A DNA stretch of 64,000 nt from Lacticaseibacillus kribbianus (GTDB taxonomy: Bacteria; Bacillota; Bacilli; Lactobacillales; Lactobacillaceae), in NCBI RefSeq assembly GCF_020180945.1, contig NZ_JAIPUL010000001.1, positions 62,001 through 126,000 on the forward strand. Direction: 5' to 3'. Shown here piece after piece: positions 60,095 to 64,000 of this stretch. The notes beneath the pieces are model-generated. The model was given only the letters and a program-made list of their open reading frames with translations, was not told the origin of the DNA and ran no database searches. Position 1 is the first letter of the stretch; every line of letters begins with the position of its first letter. Made by a program: the position numbers and the translations under genes.

Positions 60095-61071
60095 AGTTAG
60101 GTGTTTTCACGCCCGTTTTTAACGCCCTGTCCTTCGACGAGATGCTGGACAAGGCCCAAAGCCTCGGGCTGCAGGCCATCGAAATCGGCGCCGGCGGCAA
60201 CCCCGGCACCGCGCACCTGGACCCAGACGCCCTGCTGGCCAGCGCCGACGCGCGCCACGAGTACCTGGCTAAGGTTGCGGCGCACGGTCTGACCATCTCG
60301 GCTTTGAGCTGTCACAACAACCCGATCTCGCCGCTGCCGGCGGTCGCCCAGCAGGCCGACGAGACCCTGCGCAAAACGATCCGGCTGGCCGAGCTGATGC
60401 ACGTGCCGGTGGTCAACGAGTTCTCCGGCGTCTCCGGCGGCAACGCCACCGACACGGCGGTCAACTGGCCGACCATCGCCTGGCCGACGGAGTACCGCGA
60501 CGCCTACGAGTTCCAATGGGAGAAGCGCCTGATCCCTTACTGGAAGGGGATCAACGACGTGGCGACCGCGGCCGGCGTCAAGATCGGTATCGAGCTGCAC
60601 GGCGGGTTCCTCTGCCACACGCCGTACACGATGCTGAAGCTGCGCGACGCGGCGGGGCCGGCCATCGGCTGCAACCTCGACCCGAGTCACATGTGGTGGC
60701 AGGGCATCGACCCCGTCGCCGCCATCAAGATCCTCGGCGGCGCCGGCGCCCTGCACCATTTTCACGCCAAGGACACGTACCTCGACCAGGACAACATCAA
60801 CATGCACGGCCTGACCGACATGCAGCCGTACGAGGACATGAAGACCCGCGCGTGGACCTTCCGCACGGTCGGCTACGGGCACGGGCTCAAGGACTGGCGC
60901 GACATGATCTCGGCTTTGCGCCTGTACGGCTACGATTACGTCGTGTCCATCGAACACGAGGACCCGCTGATGTCTGTCGACGAGGGCTTGCACCGCGCCG
61001 TGGCCAACCTCAAGTCCTGCCTGATTGAGGAGACCCCGGGCGCGACCTGGTGGACCGGCGACACGATTTAA
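60091..61071 (+). CDS. Sugar phosphate isomerase/epimerase-like TIM barrel 2
   Basis: A 326-residue AP_endonuc_2 barrel, larger than its neighbour. Likely metal and substrate residues: GIELHGGFLCH (near 167), NLDPSHMWWQG (near 198), HFHAKDTYLDQ (near 224) and SIEHEDP (near 290). The MWWQG and H-x-KD pattern resembles proteins annotated as IolE/xylose isomerase-like in sugar and polyol clusters. It overlaps the upstream gene by four bases and precedes a second dehydrogenase by 19. Confidence 0.88.
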   Translation: MKLGVFTPVFNALSFDEMLDKAQSLGLQAIEIGAGGNPGTAHLDPDALLASADARHEYLAKVAAHGLTISALSCHNNPISPLPAVAQQADETLRKTIRLAELMHVPVVNEFSGVSGGNATDTAVNWPTIAWPTEYRDAYEFQWEKRLIPYWKGINDVATAAGVKIGIELHGGFLCHTPYTMLKLRDAAGPAIGCNLDPSHMWWQGIDPVAAIKILGGAGALHHFHAKDTYLDQDNINMHGLTDMQPYEDMKTRAWTFRTVGYGHGLKDWRDMISALRLYGYDYVVSIEHEDPLMSVDEGLHRAVANLKSCLIEETPGATWWTGDTI

Positions 61072-61090
61072 GTCAAAAAGGAGAAGTCTC

Positions 61091-62140
61091 GTGAAAAAAA
61101 TCATCATGGGGATCGTCGGTTACGGCGGCATGGGCTCGCACCACGCGCGCAACCTGATCTCCGTTGAACCTAACGTTGAACTCAAGGGCGCCTATGACAT
61201 CGACCCCGCGCGCCAAAAGGCCATCGCAGAAGACGGCTTCATCGCCTACGACAGCTACGAGGCGCTTTTGGCCGACCCGGACATCGACTTGGTGCTGGTC
61301 GCAACCCCCAACGACCGCCACAAGCCGCTGGCCATTCAGGCACTCGAGGCCGGTAAGAACGTGCTGAGCGAGAAGCCGGCGATGATGTCGCCGCAGGAGC
61401 TGGAGGACGTGCTGGCCGTCGCCAAGCAGGCGGGGCGTGAGTTCTTCGTCCACCAGAACCGGCGGTGGGACCCCGATTTTCGCATCGTCACGGCGCTGGT
61501 TGAGCAGCAGCAGGCCGGCGAGGTCTTTCGCATCGAGTCGCGCGTCCACGGCGCCAACGGCATTCCGGGCGACTGGCGCCACTACAAGCAGTACGGCGGC
61601 GGCATGATCCTCGACTGGGGCGTCCACCTGCTGGACCAGCTGCTTTACCTGCTGGACGGGCCGATCGTGCGCGTGCAGGCCGAGACCAGCCAGGTGCTGG
61701 GCAACGACTGCGACGATGGCTTCACCGCGACCTTGACCTGGGCCTCAGGCATCACGGCGGTGGTCGAGGTCGGCACGACCAACTTCATCAAGCTGCCGCG
61801 CTGGTACGTCAAGGGCGCGTCGGGCACGGCACAGATCACCGACTGGGACCTGAGCGGTGAGGTGGTCGTCGCCACCGGCGTCGACACCACTGCCCCGACC
61901 CCGATTCAGGCCGGCGTCGGGCTGACCAAGACCATGGCGCCGCCGACCGAGGCCGCGATTCGCCGCGAACCGCTGCCGGCCGGCGTGCCGCTTGAGCCAA
62001 GCTTCTACGAGAACGTCGCAGAGGTGCTCAACGGTAAGGCCACCCGCATCGTCCAAAACGATGAGGTGCTGCGCGTGCTGCGGCTGATCACGGTAATCTT
62101 CAAGGCCGCCGAGACCCACCAGACCCTGCCGTTCGAATAG
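61091..62140 (+). CDS. Gfo/Idh/MocA-family oxidoreductase 2
   Basis: NAD(P)-dependent dehydrogenase of 349 residues. The Rossmann motif GIVGYGGMGSHHARN starts at residue 8, SEKPAMMSPQEL near 98 and GGGMILDWGVHLLDQLLYL near 175 are family signatures. I use GTG 61091, seven bases after AAGGAG; no earlier start has a site. It differs clearly from oxidoreductase 1, so the two probably act on different positions or steps. It is last in the cluster and followed by a terminator. Confidence 0.9.
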   Translation: MKKIIMGIVGYGGMGSHHARNLISVEPNVELKGAYDIDPARQKAIAEDGFIAYDSYEALLADPDIDLVLVATPNDRHKPLAIQALEAGKNVLSEKPAMMSPQELEDVLAVAKQAGREFFVHQNRRWDPDFRIVTALVEQQQAGEVFRIESRVHGANGIPGDWRHYKQYGGGMILDWGVHLLDQLLYLLDGPIVRVQAETSQVLGNDCDDGFTATLTWASGITAVVEVGTTNFIKLPRWYVKGASGTAQITDWDLSGEVVVATGVDTTAPTPIQAGVGLTKTMAPPTEAAIRREPLPAGVPLEPSFYENVAEVLNGKATRIVQNDEVLRVLRLITVIFKAAETHQTLPFE

Positions 62141-62151
62141 CTGGAGACATT

Positions 62152-62180
62152 CGCCTGCCGCTTTGCGGTGGGCGTTTTTT
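62152..62180 (+). terminator. Terminator after the dehydrogenase cluster
   Basis: CGCCTGCCGC (62152-62161) pairs with GCGGTGGGCG (62165-62174); TTTTTT follows. Confidence 0.88.
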
Positions 62181-62217
62181 GCGTCCGGCGGGGCGTGTAA
62201 TTTGGTGCCGAAACCCG

Positions 62218-62223
62218 TATAAT
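62218..62223 (+). promoter_or_regulatory. -10 element of ispE
   Basis: Consensus TATAAT 29 bases before the start; the -35 is poor. Confidence 0.5.
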
Positions 62224-62251
62224 GTAAAGAAAAAAGAGACTGGTGGTAGTT

Positions 62252-63100
62252 ATGGAACTCGTCCAAAAGGCGCCCGCCAAGATCAACCTCAGCTTAGACG
62301 CGCTGTACCGCCACCAAGACGGCGAACACGAGTGGCGAATGGTCATGACTGCGGTGGACCTGGCCGATTACGTCCACATCCAGCCGGCAGCAACGATTCA
62401 GGTGACCACGGACAGCGGCTTTTTGCCCGAGGACCCGCGCAACTTGGCCTACCAGGCGGCCAAGGCGCTGGCCAGGGCGGCCGGGGTGACGGCCGGCGCG
62501 CGCATTCACATCGAAAAACACATCCCCGTCGCCGCGGGCCTGGGCGGCGGCTCCTCCGACGCGGCCGCGGTGCTTAGGGGCCTCAACGACCTCTGGGGGC
62601 TCGGCTACAGCAAGGACAAGCTGGCCGCCATCGGCCTGACCGTCGACTCCGACGTGCCGTTTTGCGTCTACTCGCAGACCGCCCTGGTGCGCGGGCGCGG
62701 CGAGGTGGTGCAGCCGCTTGGGCCCATGCCCAATTGCTGGGTGGTGCTGGCCAAGCCGCGGGTGTCGGTGTCGACGCCGAGCATCCTGAACGCGATCGAC
62801 TACTCGCAGCCGCTGCCGCGCCCGGACACCGGCATGGTGATCGAGGGCATCGCGCGGCGCGACTTCGCGCAGATGGCCAGCGGGATGTGCAACAGCCTCG
62901 AGCAGGTGACGGCCAGCCGCCACCCGGAGATCACCGAGCTCAAGCACCGCTTCCTGAAGTACGGGGCGACGGTGGCCCAGATGTCGGGCTCCGGCCCCAC
63001 GGTGTTCGCGCTGTGCGAGCAGCAAAGCCGTGCCGCGCGCGTGTACAACAGCATGAAGGGCTTTTGCCACGAGGTGTACCTGGTGCGCCCGCTGGGGTGA
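62252..63100 (+). CDS. ispE: 4-diphosphocytidyl-2-C-methyl-D-erythritol kinase
   Basis: GHMP kinase of the non-mevalonate isoprenoid pathway by family, 282 residues. KAPAKINLSLD at the N-terminus, PVAAGLGGGSSDAAAVL near residue 93 (ATP-binding motif 2) and MSGSGPTVFAL near 245 are diagnostic. Lactobacilli generally make isoprenoids by the mevalonate route, so IspE here is likely an orphan with another role; no other ispD/F/G/H gene is in the window. ATG 62252 follows GGTGG. A terminator follows. Confidence 0.9.
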   Translation: MELVQKAPAKINLSLDALYRHQDGEHEWRMVMTAVDLADYVHIQPAATIQVTTDSGFLPEDPRNLAYQAAKALARAAGVTAGARIHIEKHIPVAAGLGGGSSDAAAVLRGLNDLWGLGYSKDKLAAIGLTVDSDVPFCVYSQTALVRGRGEVVQPLGPMPNCWVVLAKPRVSVSTPSILNAIDYSQPLPRPDTGMVIEGIARRDFAQMASGMCNSLEQVTASRHPEITELKHRFLKYGATVAQMSGSGPTVFALCEQQSRAARVYNSMKGFCHEVYLVRPLG

Positions 63101-63106
63101 GTCGAC

Positions 63107-63138
63107 CCGCCGCGCCGAACTGGTGCGGCGGTTTTTTT
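63107..63138 (+). terminator. Terminator after ispE
   Basis: CCGCCGCGCC (63107-63116) pairs with GGTGCGGCGG (63122-63131); TTTTTTT follows. Confidence 0.92.
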
Positions 63139-63201
63139 GCCGCCTGGGGCGCCTAGGGGGATTGCGACGGCCGGCTCGGTCCGGCGGAAGGGAGCAGTGG
63201 C

Positions 63202-64000
63202 ATGGATCTCAGTGAATCGACCTTTCAGCTGCCGACAGCGGCGAGCCTGACGCCGGCCCAGCGCGGCATCGAGGCGGCGCTGCTGGACTTCGTCGCCGCC
63301 CACCGACACGACCCGCAGGCCGCGGTGTTTGTGCTGGAAGGGGATGCGGGGTCGGGTAAAAGCGCGGTGCTGGCCGCCGTTTTTGCCGCCCTGCAGCACC
63401 GGGCGCGCACCGCCGGCGACCCGTGGTTCGGGATGCGCAACAAGCTGGTGGTCAACCACAACGAGATGCTCAAGGTCTACTGGGAGCTCGCCGCCAAGGA
63501 CCCGCTGCTGCGCAAGGCCGACTTCGAGAAGCCCACGCCGCTGCTGAACCGCCTGGCCAAAAAGGGCGAGCGGGCGGACGTCGTGTTCGTCGACGAGGCG
63601 CAGCTGCTGTTGAGTCAGCCCGACCCCTTCAACAACTTCCGCGGCCACAACCAGGTGGCGGCACTGTTGCGCGTGGCCGCCGTGGTGGTGCTGGTGGTGG
63701 ACTTCGCCCAGGTGGTCAAGCTCAAGTCGCGCTGGACGCCAACGACCCTAGCGCAGGCGCTGGCCGGCCACGCGGTGGTGCGCCGCCGGCTGCGCGGTCA
63801 GCTGCGGGTCCAGACCCCTGGGGTCAGCGCCTGGATCAACGCGTTCAATCAGGGCCAACTGAGACCGCTGCCGAGGCAGGGGGTGCGGGTGTTTGAAGAC
63901 GGGCAGCCGCTGGCCGACTGGATTGCGGCGCAGGACCGGCGGGTGGGGCTGTCGCGGATGCTGGCCACCACCGATTTTTCCTTCCGCGTCTTCGGCACCA
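63202..64000 (+). CDS. DUF2075-type P-loop ATPase (partial)
   Basis: The visible 266 residues belong to the DUF2075 group of ATP-binding proteins, superfamily 1 helicase-like. Walker A is LEGDAGSGKSAVL (near residue 48) and Walker B DVVFVDEAQLLL (near 130). ATG 63202 lies behind GGAAGGGAG. The C-terminal half is beyond the window. Members are often annotated as schlafen-like or helicase-related proteins, but the cellular role is not established. Confidence 0.85.
   Translation, partial: MDLSESTFQLPTAASLTPAQRGIEAALLDFVAAHRHDPQAAVFVLEGDAGSGKSAVLAAVFAALQHRARTAGDPWFGMRNKLVVNHNEMLKVYWELAAKDPLLRKADFEKPTPLLNRLAKKGERADVVFVDEAQLLLSQPDPFNNFRGHNQVAALLRVAAVVVLVVDFAQVVKLKSRWTPTTLAQALAGHAVVRRRLRGQLRVQTPGVSAWINAFNQGQLRPLPRQGVRVFEDGQPLADWIAAQDRRVGLSRMLATTDFSFRVFGT

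Overview
The window comes from a GC-rich member of the Lactobacillaceae (low-GC Gram-positive lineage, but here with strongly G/C-biased third codon positions). The family-level call rests on the gene set: a long-form OppB, PepC, a DUF3737 protein, tandem DUF2187-type proteins, dut-radA-PIN/TRAM gene order, an orphan IspE and a DUF2075 ATPase. Shine-Dalgarno sites are strong throughout and TTG/GTG starts occur (oppA, pepC, thuA-like, second Gfo/Idh).

Layout. 1-6.7 kb: oligopeptide importer oppA-B-C-D on the minus strand (oppD runs off the left edge), with a divergent Rgg-type regulator. 6.8-14.1 kb: two paralogous small membrane proteins, an MFS exporter, a LytTR regulator with a LiaF-like membrane partner, and a three-gene ABC exporter. 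14.5-21.4 kb: GH38 alpha-mannosidase, a PadR/membrane-protein pair, a phosphoesterase and a Nudix hydrolase. 21.5-27.5 kb: MFS exporter, proBA behind a T-box leader, two DUF2187-type proteins, a GHMP (homoserine) kinase and phosphoglycerate mutase. 27.8-41.2 kb: a maltodextrin locus (two GH13 enzymes, maltose phosphorylase, beta-phosphoglucomutase, MalE, MalF, MalG, LacI-type regulator) interrupted by an intact IS3-family element. 41.8-50 kb: PepC, dut, radA, PIN/TRAM protein, GalM and acetyltransferases. 50-56 kb: a MerR-MalY-DUF3737 operon, a GH3 glycosidase and a YitT-type membrane protein. 56-62.1 kb: AraC regulator plus a cluster of two Gfo/Idh/MocA dehydrogenases, two TIM-barrel isomerases and a ThuA-like protein. 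62.2 kb to the end: ispE and a truncated DUF2075 ATPase.

How the genes work together. The maltose locus forms a complete route: binding protein and permeases import maltodextrins (the ATPase is not in the window), GH13 enzymes trim them, maltose phosphorylase yields glucose and beta-glucose-1-phosphate, and PgmB converts the latter to glucose-6-phosphate. Matches to CcpA cre sites precede the first GH13 gene and the phosphorylase.

The most unusual content lies between genes. At least eight intergenic sites carry copies of a 123-127 bp structured repeat (family 1), often in tandem. Each unit is a nested palindrome whose arms differ from copy to copy yet remain complementary, around a short loop of the form GnnCTT. 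A second related element (family 2) has two hairpins with similar loops and also covaries. Several arrays begin exactly at the stop codon of the upstream gene, one sits between malE and malF, one supplies the last codons of the AraC gene, and two lie as inverted copies around radA. I cannot match these to a named family from memory; they are the best candidate for something undescribed.
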